Positions 31,906 through 41,149 are shown, counted from the first letter of the stretch. The stretch is DNA of 64,000 bases from Kitasatospora herbaricolor (GCF_030813695.1 NZ_JAUSVA010000002.1:6510001-6574000); one strand, 5' to 3'. The notes: generated by a model not told the origin, from the sequence alone. Made by a program: numbers and translations.

Positions 31906-32928
31906 GTGGCAATCAAGGCCGAGTACATCTGGATCGACGGCACGCAGCCGACCGCCAAGCTCCGCTCCAAGACTCGGATCCTGGCCAACGCGGACAAGAT
32001 CCCCACCTGGGGCTTCGACGGCTCGTCCACCAACCAGGCCGAGGGTCACGCGTCGGACCGCGTTCTTGAGCCGGTCGCGACCTTCCCGGACCCGATCCGT
32101 GGCGGCGACAACATCCTCGTCCTGTGCGAGGTCAACGAGATCGACGGCACGCCGCACGCCTCGAACACCCGCGCCCTGCTGCGCCCGATCGCCGAGCAGT
32201 TCGCCGCTCAGGAGTCGATCTTCGGCATCGAGCAGGAGTACACCTTCTTCAAGGGCTCGCGCCCGCTCGGCTTCCCCGAGGGCGGCTTCCCGGCCCCGCA
32301 GGGCGGCTACTACTGCGGCGTCGGCGCCGAGGAGGTCTTCGGTCGCGAGATCGTCGAGCTGCACCTCGACCGCTGCCTCGCCGCGGGCCTCGCGATCTGC
32401 GGCATCAACGCCGAGGTCATGCCCGGCCAGTGGGAGTTCCAGATCGGCCCGGTCGACGCGCTGACCGTCTCCGACCACATGTGGGTCGCCCGCTACCTGC
32501 TCTACCGCACCGCCGAGGAGTTCGGCATCGACGCCACCCTCGACGCCAAGCCCGCCCGTGGCGACTGGAACGGTGCCGGCGCGCACACCAACTTCTCCAC
32601 CAAGGCGATGCGTGAGGGCTACGACGCCATCATCACCGCCTGCGAGTCGCTCGGCGCCTCGCAGGAGAAGGTCCTGGAGCACGTCACCCAGTACGGTGCC
32701 GAGATCGAGTCCCGCCTGACGGGCAAGCACGAGACCGCCCCGTGGAACGTCTACAGCTACGGCGTCTCCAACCGCGGCGCCTCGGTCCGCATCCCGTGGC
32801 AGGTCGAGGTCGACCAGAAGGGCTACATCGAGGACCGTCGCCCGAACGCCAACGTCGACCCGTACGTGGTGACCCGCCTCATGGTCAACACCTGCTGCTC
32901 GGCGCTGGAAAAGGCCGGCCAGATCTGA
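31906..32928 (+). CDS. glnII: Glutamine synthetase, type II (eukaryotic-like)
   Basis: This 340-residue enzyme has type II features: AEYIWIDGT at the start, WGFDGSSTNQAEG, EQEYTFFK, GINAEVMPGQWEFQIGP, and GDWNGAGAHTNFSTK for nucleotide and metal binding. It condenses ammonia and glutamate with ATP and is not adenylylated like GlnA. The GTG at 31906 has GAGG 9 bases ahead; there is no ATG nearby in frame. It is preceded by GlnR-like boxes and followed by a strong terminator. Confidence 0.95.
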   Translation: MAIKAEYIWIDGTQPTAKLRSKTRILANADKIPTWGFDGSSTNQAEGHASDRVLEPVATFPDPIRGGDNILVLCEVNEIDGTPHASNTRALLRPIAEQFAAQESIFGIEQEYTFFKGSRPLGFPEGGFPAPQGGYYCGVGAEEVFGREIVELHLDRCLAAGLAICGINAEVMPGQWEFQIGPVDALTVSDHMWVARYLLYRTAEEFGIDATLDAKPARGDWNGAGAHTNFSTKAMREGYDAIITACESLGASQEKVLEHVTQYGAEIESRLTGKHETAPWNVYSYGVSNRGASVRIPWQVEVDQKGYIEDRRPNANVDPYVVTRLMVNTCCSALEKAGQI

Positions 32929-32958
32929 GCCCGAGGCTCTGTTCGTCCGCTGCAACGT

Positions 32959-32997
32959 GACGCCCGCCGTCCCCCGCAAGGGGTGACGGCGGGCGTC
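32959..32997 (+). terminator. glnII terminator
   Basis: A 13-bp outer stem (GACGCCCGCCGTC at 32959-32971, complement at 32985-32997) with an inner CCCC/GGGG pairing and GCAA loop lies 30 bases past the glnII stop. Confidence 0.85.
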
Positions 32998-33126
32998 CGT
33001 CGTTCCGCCCCGCGAGACCCGCACCGCCCGGCCCGCCCCGACGAGAGCCGCCCGGCCCCGCCCGGCGACGAGGCGCCGGCCCCCGGCCCTTGATCCGGGG
33101 CGAGCCGCCCCCGGATAATCCTCCCC

Positions 33127-33210
33127 ATGACCGCCGCTCCCGCCCGCCGCCTGGTCCGACGCCTGCACGTCGACCTGTGCCGGCTGGCCGGTGCCACCTG
33201 TCGAGGCTGA
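33127..33210 (+). CDS. Putative cysteine-containing leader peptide upstream of ssuD
   Basis: This 27-residue open frame begins at ATG 33127 and ends TGA 33210. Its core RRLHVDLCRLAGATC has the LHVDLCR signature I recall for small streptomycete leader peptides in front of sulfur genes. The two cysteines are close to the end, as expected for a peptide whose translation senses Cys-tRNA supply. It lies 77 bases before ssuD with no promoter-like gap between them. Confidence 0.65.
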   Translation: MTAAPARRLVRRLHVDLCRLAGATCRG

Positions 33211-33287
33211 CCCGTCACCTCCGTCACCCGCAGGTTTCCGCAGGCAGCGCCCGGCAGTGCCGGCCGCACCCGGTCAGGAGTACGCGC

Positions 33288-34385
33288 ATGTCCCTCGCCT
33301 TCCACTGGTTCCTCCCCACCAACGGCGACAGCCGTCACGTCGTCGGCGGCGGCCACGGCTCGACCCCCGGCGCGGCCGGCTCCGACCGGCCGCCTAGCAT
33401 CGCCTACCTGGGGCAGGTCGCCCGCAGCGCGGAGCAGTTGGGCTTCGAGGCGGTGCTCACCCCCACCGGCGCCTGGTGCGAGGACGCCTGGCTGACCACC
33501 GCGATGCTCACCCAGGTGACCGAACGGCTGAAGTACCTGGTGGCCTTCCGTCCGGGTCAGGTCAGCCCGACGCTGTCCGCCCAGATGGCGGCCACCTACC
33601 AGCGCCAGTCCGGCGGGCGGCTGCTGCTCAACGTGGTCACCGGCGGCGAGTCCGCCGAGCAGCGCGCGTACGGGGACTTCCTCGACAAGAACGCCCGGTA
33701 CGCCCGGGCCGGCGAGTTCCTGGACATCTCGCGGCGGCTCTGGGCGGGCGAGACGGTCGACCACCACGGCCCGCATCTGAGGGTGGAGCGGGCCAAGTTG
33801 AACCGCCTGCCGGAGCCGGTCCCGGCGGTGTACTTCGGCGGTTCCTCGGCGGCGGCGGGCGAGGTCGCGGCGCGGCACGCCGACGTCTACCTCACCTGGG
33901 GCGAACCGCCCGCCCAGGTCGCGGAGAAGATCGCGTGGATCCGCGGGCTGGCCGCCGCGCACGGGCGGGCGCCGCGGTTCGGCATCCGGCTGCACGTGAT
34001 CGCCCGGGACACCTCGGCCCAGGCCTGGGCCGAGGCGGACCGGTTGCTCGCCGGGATGGACCCGTACCGGATCCGGGAGACCCAACGGGCCCTCGCCCGC
34101 AGCGAGTCGGTGGGCCAGCGGCGGATGCTGGAGCTGCACGGCGGTTCGGCCGAGCGGCTGGAGATCCACCCGGGCCTGTGGGCCGGCATCGGGCTGATCC
34201 GGGGCGGTGCGGGCACCGCGATGGTGGGCAGCCACCGGGAGGTGGCCGCCCTCGTCGAGGAGTACCACGCCCTGGGCATCGAGGAGTTCATCCTCTCCGG
34301 CATGCCGCACCTGGAGGAGGCCTACTGGTTCGGCGAGGGCGTGCTGCCGCTGCTGGCCGAGCGCAAGCTCTGGCAGCGGCCCTGA
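33288..34385 (+). CDS. ssuD: FMNH2-dependent alkanesulfonate monooxygenase (LLM family)
   Basis: This 365-residue TIM-barrel flavin monooxygenase has typical SsuD sections: FHWFLPTNGDSRHV, LTPTGAWCEDAWL, FRPGQVSPTLSAQMAAT, NVVTGGESAEQRAYGDF, and FILSGMPHLEEAYWFGEG. It splits alkanesulfonates to aldehyde and sulfite for sulfur supply. ATG 33288 has AGGAG 7 bases ahead. The leader peptide at 33127 supports cysteine/sulfur-starvation control. No reductase or ssuABC transporter gene is next to it in this window. Confidence 0.9.
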   Translation: MSLAFHWFLPTNGDSRHVVGGGHGSTPGAAGSDRPPSIAYLGQVARSAEQLGFEAVLTPTGAWCEDAWLTTAMLTQVTERLKYLVAFRPGQVSPTLSAQMAATYQRQSGGRLLLNVVTGGESAEQRAYGDFLDKNARYARAGEFLDISRRLWAGETVDHHGPHLRVERAKLNRLPEPVPAVYFGGSSAAAGEVAARHADVYLTWGEPPAQVAEKIAWIRGLAAAHGRAPRFGIRLHVIARDTSAQAWAEADRLLAGMDPYRIRETQRALARSESVGQRRMLELHGGSAERLEIHPGLWAGIGLIRGGAGTAMVGSHREVAALVEEYHALGIEEFILSGMPHLEEAYWFGEGVLPLLAERKLWQRP

Positions 34386-34479
34386 CGGTGGCTCCGGACC
34401 GGGGCCGGCCCCGCACTCGGGCACTGCGGCCTCCGGGCTCCCTTGTCCGTCCACCGCCCGCCGGGCGAGGATGGCGGGC

Positions 34480-35025
34480 ATGACGCCGCCGCCCGCGCCG
34501 CTGCTGCTCCTCGACGTGGACGGCCCGCTCAACCCGTACGCGGCCAAGCCGCACCGCCGCCCGGCGGGCTACCGCACGCACCGGATCAAGCCGGACTCCT
34601 GGGTGGCCCGGCATCCGCAGCGGCCGGCCGAGTACGTGCGGCCGCTGCGGGTCTGGCTCAACCCCGGGCACGGCCCCGAACTGCTCGCGCTGCCCTATGA
34701 ACTGGTCTGGGCGAGCACCTGGATGGACGAGGCCAACACCTGGCTCGCCCCGCTGCTGGGCCTGCCCCGCCTGCCGTACATCGCCTGGCCGCAGCTCCAT
34801 CAGGAGGACCCGGACGGCCTGCACTGGAAGACCCGCCGGCTGACCGCCTGGGCCGCCGGGCGCCCCTTCGCCTGGGTGGACGACGAACTCGGCCCGCAGG
34901 ACACCGAGTGGATCGCTGCCCACCACCCCGGCCCGGCCCTGACCCTGCGGATCGACGCCCGGACCGGCCTGCTCCCGGCCGACTTCGCCACGCTGGCCGA
35001 CTGGGCGGCCGCCCCGAGGGCCTGA
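34480..35025 (+). CDS. HAD-like protein of the RNA-repair/secretion-associated type
   Basis: The 181-residue protein has an early DVDGPLNP motif (LLLLDVDGPLNPYAAKP), like the HAD domain called Swiss-Army-Knife RNA repair-like, and later aspartates in FAWVDDELGPQDTEW. It has no cap domain and no membrane segment. Function is unknown; a phosphatase or a nucleic-acid end-processing role is possible. ATG 34480 is chosen because GCGAGG is about 8 bases away; ATG 34471 would give three more residues. Confidence 0.7.
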   Translation: MTPPPAPLLLLDVDGPLNPYAAKPHRRPAGYRTHRIKPDSWVARHPQRPAEYVRPLRVWLNPGHGPELLALPYELVWASTWMDEANTWLAPLLGLPRLPYIAWPQLHQEDPDGLHWKTRRLTAWAAGRPFAWVDDELGPQDTEWIAAHHPGPALTLRIDARTGLLPADFATLADWAAAPRA

Positions 35026-35057
35026 CCGGTGCCGGCCGGGGGAGCCGGCGGCCCGGG

Positions 35058-36155
35058 TCAGCCGAGCACGGACGCCAAGGCCGCCAGGAACCGGTCCGTC
35101 GTCCCCTCGTCGCGGACGGCGATCCGCAGCCAGTCCGGGCCGAGGCCGGGGAAGGTGTCGCCGCGGCGGACGGCGAAGCCGGCGTCGCGCAGCCGGAGCC
35201 GGACGGCGGCCGCGTCGGGCAGTTCGACCAGGACGAAGGAGGCGGCCGGGTCGCCGTGCACCCGGACGGCGGGGAGCACGGCCAGGCCCTTGAGCAGGTG
35301 GGTGCGCTGCAGGGCCGTGGCGGCGGCGGCCCGTTCGGCCTCGGCCAGGGCGGCGGGTGCGCTGCAGGCCTCGGCGGCGGCCAGGGCGGGCGTGGAGACC
35401 GGCCAGAGCGGCTGGGCGGCCGAGAGCGCGGTGATCAGCGGCGCGGGCCCGAGGACGTAGCCGATCCGCAGGCCGGCCAGGCCCCAGGTCTTGGTGAGGC
35501 TGCGCAGCACGACGACCTGGCCGGGCAGGCCGCGCAGCGCGGCCAGGGACTCGTGCTCGCCGGGGACGGTGTCGATGAAGGCCTCGTCCACGACCAGGGT
35601 GCGGCCGGGCCGGGCCAGGGCGGTGAGGGCCGCGGCGGGGTGCAGGACGGAGGTCGGGTTGGTGGGGTTCCCGACCACCACCAGGTCGGCGCTCTCGGGG
35701 ACGGCGCCGGCGGTGAGCCGGAACCCGTTCCCGGGCGTCAGCACGACCCGTCCGACCTGGTGTCCAGCGTCCCGCAGGGCCGCCTCCGGTTCGGTGAACT
35801 GCGGGTGCACCACGACGGCCTGACGTGGGGTCAGTACGCGGGCCAGCAGGACGAAGGCCTCGGCGGCGCCGGCGGTCAGCAGCACCTCGTCCTCGGGCCG
35901 GCCGTGCCGGGCGGCGACGGCGGCGCGGGCCGCGCTCTGCTCGGGGTAGGCGGCGAGTCCGGCGATGGTGTCGGCGAGGTGCTCGCGCAGCCAGGCCGGC
36001 GGGGTGCCGGTGCGGACGTTGACGGCCAGGTCGACCAGCCCGGGGGTGCGGACCTCGGCGTCACCGTGGTGTCGCAGGTCGGGCCCGGGCCCCGCCGCGC
36101 CGGTGTCGCCGGCGCCCGGGGCGGCGGTGTCGGGCTGGTCGATGGTGCTGGTCAC
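35058..36155 (-). CDS. cobC: CobC-like PLP-dependent protein (histidinol-phosphate aminotransferase fold)
   Basis: This 365-residue fold-type I PLP enzyme has DLAVNVRTGTPPAWL at the start, the PLP-Asn region VVGNPTNPTSVL, Asp in LVVDEAFIDTVPGE and Schiff-base Lys in SLTKTWGLAGLRIGY. It resembles CobC/CobD decarboxylase-like proteins annotated in mycobacteria as Rv2231c-type. Its probable part is making the aminopropanol arm (L-threonine phosphate decarboxylation). The GTG start overlaps the preceding cobalamin gene's stop as GTGA, so the two are translationally coupled. Confidence 0.8.
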   Translation of the reverse strand: MTSTIDQPDTAAPGAGDTGAAGPGPDLRHHGDAEVRTPGLVDLAVNVRTGTPPAWLREHLADTIAGLAAYPEQSAARAAVAARHGRPEDEVLLTAGAAEAFVLLARVLTPRQAVVVHPQFTEPEAALRDAGHQVGRVVLTPGNGFRLTAGAVPESADLVVVGNPTNPTSVLHPAAALTALARPGRTLVVDEAFIDTVPGEHESLAALRGLPGQVVVLRSLTKTWGLAGLRIGYVLGPAPLITALSAAQPLWPVSTPALAAAEACSAPAALAEAERAAAATALQRTHLLKGLAVLPAVRVHGDPAASFVLVELPDAAAVRLRLRDAGFAVRRGDTFPGLGPDWLRIAVRDEGTTDRFLAALASVLG

Positions 36156-37597
36156 GGTGTTGCTCCTGCGTGGTTCGGACGAGCGGGCTGGCCGGCTGCG
36201 GGCACTCCGGGGACGAGCGGGCCGGGTGGGGGGTGGCCGGACGCGGGCGGGCCGGGCGCCGGAGGCCCGGCCGCCGAAGGCCCCGGCGCCGGCAACCCGG
36301 GGACGTGCAGCAGGTCGAACCCGGCGCCCGCCGCGACCTGCCCGGCGTACTCGGCCGCGTCACCGGCGCCGACCAGCGCGACGGCGTACCCCTGCTCGGC
36401 GAGGCCGGCGGCGACGGCCGCCCGGTCGCGCCCGGCGCTGCCGGCCGGCGGGCCGGAGCCGGCCGCGGGTGCGGCCCGCCGGGTGCCGGGCAGCAGCAGG
36501 TCGGCGATCCGGTCCAACTCCTCGGCGGCGCCCACCACCACGGCGGCGCGGCGCAGTTCGGCCACCGCGCGCGGGGTGAGCAGGTCCCGGTCGCCCGGGC
36601 CCAGGCCGATCACCGCGAGCCGTCCGCGCACCGCGCGGCGGGCCACCGCGACCGTGGCCGCCGCCGACTTCCGCTTGGGGAGGAGCAGTTCACCGCCGGG
36701 GGCGTCCAGCAGGGCGGCCGCCTCGGCGACGCTCGGGGTGCCGACCGCCAGCTCCGCCGCACGTGAGGGGTGCGGCACCCGTACGGCAGCCAGTGCGTCG
36801 GCCGGGTGGCCCACCACGGGTACGCCCAGCACCAGGGCCGCCCAGCGGACCGCCGGGTGGTCCTTCTTGCCGTCCAGGGTGGAGAGTTGGACGACCGAGT
36901 ACCGGGACAGGCCGCCCTCGGCCAGGGCCGCCAGGACCAGCCGGACCAGCTCCTGCCCGTCGGCGGCGCGGCCGGCGCCGACACCGACCACCAGGGTGCG
37001 CGGGTGGAAGGTGAGCCCGGCCGGGCCCGCGCCGGGCGCGCGGTCGGTGACGCGCAGCACGGGCGCGTGCGCCGGGGCGTCCGCGCGGACGCCGGGCGGG
37101 AGCGCCGGCAGGGGGTGCACCCGGTCGCGCTCCAGGCGCACCGGCTGCCCGGCCGCGATCGCCCGGGTGATCTCCTCGCCCGCACCCCCGGCGCTGATCG
37201 TGGTGCCGTGGCGCCGCAGGGCGTCGAGCGGTCCGGGCGCGGCCGGCGGCCCGCCGGTGACGACCGGGCGGGCGCCGAGCACGCCGCAGACCTGCGCGGC
37301 CAGCTCCTCGGCCCCGCCGGTGAGGGGGACGGCGTACCGGGCGTCCGGGTCCACGCAGACCACCGCGGGGACCGGGTCGAGGTGCTCCAGCTCGGGGCCG
37401 AGCAGGCGGACCGCCAGGGGCACGGAACTGAAGCAGACCACCTGCCGGCACTCCTGGAGGGCCCTGGCCAAGGTCTCGGCCGGGCCGGCGCAGGAGCCCC
37501 GGACGGCGCGGTGGACCCGGCTGCCGTCCGGCCAGGCGGCGTGCAGTTCGGCGGCGAGCGGGCGGCCTGCGGCGCTGACGGCGACCAGACCGATCAC
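36152..37597 (-). CDS. CbiG-type cobalamin protein with a truncated CbiH/CobJ methyltransferase end
   Basis: Residues about 1-335 match CbiG (cobalt-precorrin-5A hydrolase): VVCFSSVPLAVRLLGPELEH, LTGGAEELAAQVCGVLG, VGVGAGRAADGQELVRL and the C-terminal LSRYSVVQLSTLDGKKDHPAV. From about 340 a precorrin C17-methyltransferase start appears (GRLAVIGLGPGDRDLLTPRA). It stops after the first half, with GAGDAAEYAG in place of the normal SGDPGVYGMA and a Pro/Gly-rich tail. A complete CbiH needs about 240 residues, so the methyltransferase half is probably non-functional here. The start is GTG 37597 with GGAGGAG ahead. It is followed by cobC. Confidence 0.8.
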   Translation of the reverse strand: MIGLVAVSAAGRPLAAELHAAWPDGSRVHRAVRGSCAGPAETLARALQECRQVVCFSSVPLAVRLLGPELEHLDPVPAVVCVDPDARYAVPLTGGAEELAAQVCGVLGARPVVTGGPPAAPGPLDALRRHGTTISAGGAGEEITRAIAAGQPVRLERDRVHPLPALPPGVRADAPAHAPVLRVTDRAPGAGPAGLTFHPRTLVVGVGAGRAADGQELVRLVLAALAEGGLSRYSVVQLSTLDGKKDHPAVRWAALVLGVPVVGHPADALAAVRVPHPSRAAELAVGTPSVAEAAALLDAPGGELLLPKRKSAAATVAVARRAVRGRLAVIGLGPGDRDLLTPRAVAELRRAAVVVGAAEELDRIADLLLPGTRRAAPAAGSGPPAGSAGRDRAAVAAGLAEQGYAVALVGAGDAAEYAGQVAAGAGFDLLHVPGLPAPGPSAAGPPAPGPPASGHPPPGPLVPGVPAAGQPARPNHAGATP

Positions 37598-37829
37598 GCG
37601 TGGCTCCTCCCGTCCGGTCACCGCTGCGCGGCCCCGAAATCCCACCACGCCGGTACGCGGGCGGTCAATCGGGACAACTGTGACCTGCGCCGCCGGGTGA
37701 CCGCGGCAGGTGACGCCCCGGGCGGCCGTTGTTCGCTTTTTCTTCATGTCCCTTGTGCCGTAAACGCCACCGGGCCGACCCTAGGGTTACGGCGCTCCGC
37801 CCCCCATTCCCCTGTGCACGGAGGTCACC

Positions 37830-38723
37830 ATGCCCTTCGCTCGGAACAGCAAGCGCCCCCGCCGTCCCCTCACCGCCCTCGCCGCAGGCTTCGGCCTGGT
37901 CGCCGGCTCGCTCGGCATCTGGGCCGCCACCGGCAGCACCGCCCAGGCCGTGGTCGGTCTCCCCACCCCCGACCACGTGATCGTCGTGGTGATGGAGAAC
38001 CACGCCTACTCCCAGGTGATCGGCAGCTCCAGCGCGCCGTACATCAACAACACCCTCAAGGCCGGCGGCGCCAGCCTGACCAACTCCTACGGGCTGACCC
38101 ACCCCAGCGAGCCCAACTACTACATGCTGTTCTCCGGCAGCAACCAGGGCCGCACCGACGACAGTTGTGTCGGTGTCGGCTCGATCAACCAGCCGAACCT
38201 GGCGTCCGAGCTGATCGCCGCCGGCAAGACCTGGGCCAGCTACAACGAGACGCTGCCGAGCCAGGGCTCGACGGTCTGCTCCAGCGGCAAGTACGCGCAG
38301 AAGCACAACCCGTGGTTCGGCTTCAGCAACGTGCCGACCAACACCGCGTACACCTTCGCGCAGTTCCCCACCGACTACACCACGCTGCCGAAGGTCTCCT
38401 TCGTGGTCCCGAACCTGTGCAGCGACATGCACGACTGCTCGGTCGGCACCGGTGACACCTGGATCAAGAACAACCTCGGCGCGTACGCCACCTGGGCCCA
38501 GACCCACAACAGCATCCTGGTCGTCACCTTCGACGAGGACAACAAGCTGTCCGGCAACAAGATCCCGACCGTCCTGTACGGCCAGCACGTGACGCCGGGC
38601 AGCAGCTCCGCCACCACCTACAACCACTACAACGTGCTGCGCACGGTGGAGGACCTCGCCGGTCTCACCAGCCACGCCGGCAACGCCGCCACCGCCGCCG
38701 ACATCACCGGCATCTGGAACTGA
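37830..38723 (+). CDS. Secreted phosphoesterase (acid phosphatase/PLC-like)
   Basis: This 297-residue exported protein has a basic start (RNSKRPRRP), a hydrophobic signal and an ATGSTAQA cleavage region. The phosphoesterase motif is VVVMENHAYSQVIG with YGLTHPSEPNYYMLFSG, and the late metal Asp/His section is LVVTFDEDNKLSGNKIP. It is the AcpA/phosphoesterase PF04185-type fold, smaller than the PLC at 8256. GGAGG precedes ATG 37830. The MFS gene starts 6 bases after its stop. It may release phosphate; I do not see a convincing PHO box in the 232-base region upstream. Confidence 0.83.
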   Translation: MPFARNSKRPRRPLTALAAGFGLVAGSLGIWAATGSTAQAVVGLPTPDHVIVVVMENHAYSQVIGSSSAPYINNTLKAGGASLTNSYGLTHPSEPNYYMLFSGSNQGRTDDSCVGVGSINQPNLASELIAAGKTWASYNETLPSQGSTVCSSGKYAQKHNPWFGFSNVPTNTAYTFAQFPTDYTTLPKVSFVVPNLCSDMHDCSVGTGDTWIKNNLGAYATWAQTHNSILVVTFDEDNKLSGNKIPTVLYGQHVTPGSSSATTYNHYNVLRTVEDLAGLTSHAGNAATAADITGIWN

Positions 38724-38728
38724 CGGCC

Positions 38729-40036
38729 GTGTACCTCGCGGATCGCCGCGGCACCACCGCGCCGGCCTCCGCCGCCGCCGCCCCGGGCACCCGCCCGGGG
38801 CGGCGGGCGGCCGCCGTCCCCGGCACGGTGCTCGCCCTGGGCGCGGTCAGCCTGATCACCGACGTCTCCTCGGAGATGGTCAGCGCCGTCCTGCCGCTCT
38901 ACCTGCTCACCGGACTCGGCCTGTCCCCGCTCGGCTTCGGCGTCCTGGACGGCCTCAACAACGGTGTCGGCGCCCTCGTCCGGCTGGCCGGCGGGCACCT
39001 CGCCGACCGCGGCCGGAGCGGCCACAAGACGGTCGCGGCCGTCGGCTACGGGCTCTCAGCGCTCTGCAAACCGCTGCTGCTGCTCGCCCACACCGTGCCG
39101 CTGATCGGCGCCGTGATCGCCGTCGACCGCACCGGCAAGGGACTGCGGACCGCCCCCCGGGACGCGATGATCTCGCTCGCCACCGAACCCGAGCACCGCG
39201 GCCGGGCCTTCGGCGTGCACCGCGCGATGGACACGGCCGGCGCCCTGCTCGGCCCCCTGGCCGCGTTCGCGGTGCTGCGCCTGGCCGGCGGGCCGCTGCT
39301 CGCCGACGGGGGCGAGCAGGGCGGCTACGACGCGGTGTTCGCGGTCAGCGGCTGCGTCGCCGCGCTGGGCGTGCTGGTGCTGCTGCTCTTCGTGCCGGGC
39401 CGGCCGGGGAAGCAGGCACCGTCGCCCGCACCCGCCTCGTTGCGCGACGCGTTCGCCCTGCTGCGGCTGCCCGCACTGCGCCGGCTGACGGTCTGTGCGG
39501 TGCTGCTCGGCCTGACCACCGTCAGCGACTCGTTCCTCTACCTGCTGCTGCAGCGCCGGCTCGGCCTCTCCGCCGAGTGGTTCCCGCTGCTGCCGCTGGG
39601 CACCGCCGCGGCCTTCCTGCTGCTCGCCGTCCCGCTCGGCGCCCTCGCCGACCGGATCGGCCGCCGCCGGCTGTTCCTGGCGGGCCACGGCCTGCTGCTG
39701 CTGGCGTACGGGCTGCTGCTCGGCCCGGTGTCCGGCGACGCCGTGGCGTTCTGCGTCCTGCTGCTGCACGGCGCCTTCTACGCCTCCACCGACGGCGTGC
39801 TGGCGGCGGCCGCCGCCGACGCCGTGCCCCAGGGGCAGCGCGGAGCCGGCCTGGCCCTGGTCGGCACCGGGCAGGCGCTGGCCAGGTTCGCCTGCTCGCT
39901 GGCCTTCGGCGCGGCCTGGAGCGCGGTCGGCGGCACCACGGCGCTGGCCTGGTCGGCCGGCGCCCTGGCGCTCTGCGTGGCCGGCGCCGCCTTCGTCCTG
40001 CGTGAACCCCGCGACCCCTCCGAGGTGCCTTCGTGA
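38729..40036 (+). CDS. MFS transporter
   Basis: This 435-residue protein has about 12 membrane segments and the MFS loop GHLADRGRSGHKTVAAVGY. The YLLTGLGLSPLGFGVLDG helix and DRTGKGLRTAPRDAMISLATEPEHRGRAFG region look like DHA1 or sugar-phosphate-like members. A second loop GALADRIGRRRLFLAG follows helix 8. The GTG start 38729 sits 6 bases after the phosphoesterase stop. It overlaps the next gene by GTGA. Substrate unknown; import of a phosphoesterase product is a fair guess. Confidence 0.82.
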   Translation: MYLADRRGTTAPASAAAAPGTRPGRRAAAVPGTVLALGAVSLITDVSSEMVSAVLPLYLLTGLGLSPLGFGVLDGLNNGVGALVRLAGGHLADRGRSGHKTVAAVGYGLSALCKPLLLLAHTVPLIGAVIAVDRTGKGLRTAPRDAMISLATEPEHRGRAFGVHRAMDTAGALLGPLAAFAVLRLAGGPLLADGGEQGGYDAVFAVSGCVAALGVLVLLLFVPGRPGKQAPSPAPASLRDAFALLRLPALRRLTVCAVLLGLTTVSDSFLYLLLQRRLGLSAEWFPLLPLGTAAAFLLLAVPLGALADRIGRRRLFLAGHGLLLLAYGLLLGPVSGDAVAFCVLLLHGAFYASTDGVLAAAAADAVPQGQRGAGLALVGTGQALARFACSLAFGAAWSAVGGTTALAWSAGALALCVAGAAFVLREPRDPSEVPS

Positions 40037-41085
40037 CCGACCTCCTGTCCCCGCGCCGCGGGCGCCCGACCGGCCGGGTGGTGGTCCTGCTGGTGGCCGT
40101 CCTGCTGCTGGGCGCGGTCGGCACCGGCTCGGTGCTGTACGCGGCGGACCGCTCGGGCCGCCGGGACCAGGCGCAGCCCGGCGGCCCGTCGGTCGTCCCC
40201 GGCCACGTGGAACTGCACGCGTCGGCGGGCGCCCGGAGGATGCTGTTCCGGAACATGGCCTGGGGGCCGCACCACGACGAGATCGTCAGCGTCCCGCTGG
40301 ACGACCCCCGGGGCGTCCGCACCGCCTCCGGCCTGCAGTGCCTGCGCTTCCACGCCGCCGCCGGCACCGGGATCTGCCTGCAGGCCGAGCGCGGCGCCCT
40401 GCAGGACACCTACCGGGCCGTGGTGCTGGACGACCGGATGCAGGAGCTGCGGCACTTCCCGGTGGCCGGCATCCCGACCCGGTCCCGGGTCTCGCCCTCC
40501 GGCCACCTGGCGGCCTGGACGGTCTTCGTCAGCGGGGACTCCTACGCCGGCACCGACTTCTCGACCCGGACCTCGATCGTCGACACCCGCGACTGGAGCC
40601 TGCAGGACAACCTGGAGACCTTCGCGGTGGTCAAGGACGGACACCCGTACCAGGCGCACGACGTCAACATCTGGGGCGTCACCTTCGCCGACGACGGCAC
40701 CTTCTACGCCACGCTGGCGACCGCCGGGCAGACCTACCTGGTCCGCGGCGACCTGGCCGCCCGTACCCTCACCACCCTGCACCAGAACGTCGAGTGCCCG
40801 TCCCTGTCGCCCGACGGCACCAGGATCGCCTACAAGAAGCGGGTGGCCGGCGCCGACGCCGACGCGCCCTGGCGCCTGTACGTGCTGGACCTGGCCACCA
40901 TGACGGAGACCGCGACCGCCGAGCAGCGCAGCATCGACGACCAGGCGCTCTGGTCCGACTCCTCCACCCTGGTCTACGCCCTGCCCGGCGACTTCGGCGC
41001 CGACCTGTGGACCGTCCCCGCCGACGGCAGCGGCGCGGCCGCCCCGCTGCTGGACGCGGCGGTGGCGGCGGCCTTCCTGGGCTGA
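40033..41085 (+). CDS. TolB/WD40-like beta-propeller protein with N-terminal anchor
   Basis: This 350-residue protein has a membrane anchor (VVVLLVAVLLLGAVGTGSVLY at residues about 16-36). An extracytoplasmic beta-propeller follows, with repeated blade ends such as SRVSPSGHLAAWTVF, VTFADDGTFYATLA, PSLSPDGTRIAYKK and ALWSDSSTLVYALPG. The SPDG-type loops are typical of TolB/PD40 repeats. It is translationally coupled to the MFS gene by GTGA. It may be a sensor or scaffold working with the secreted phosphoesterase and transporter. Confidence 0.8.
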   Translation: MTDLLSPRRGRPTGRVVVLLVAVLLLGAVGTGSVLYAADRSGRRDQAQPGGPSVVPGHVELHASAGARRMLFRNMAWGPHHDEIVSVPLDDPRGVRTASGLQCLRFHAAAGTGICLQAERGALQDTYRAVVLDDRMQELRHFPVAGIPTRSRVSPSGHLAAWTVFVSGDSYAGTDFSTRTSIVDTRDWSLQDNLETFAVVKDGHPYQAHDVNIWGVTFADDGTFYATLATAGQTYLVRGDLAARTLTTLHQNVECPSLSPDGTRIAYKKRVAGADADAPWRLYVLDLATMTETATAEQRSIDDQALWSDSSTLVYALPGDFGADLWTVPADGSGAAAPLLDAAVAAAFLG

Positions 41086-41149
41086 GGTCGCCGGGACGCG
41101 GTTCGTGGGCCGGCGCCGCCGGTGCGGCCGCCGCTCCCGCGCCCGGCGG

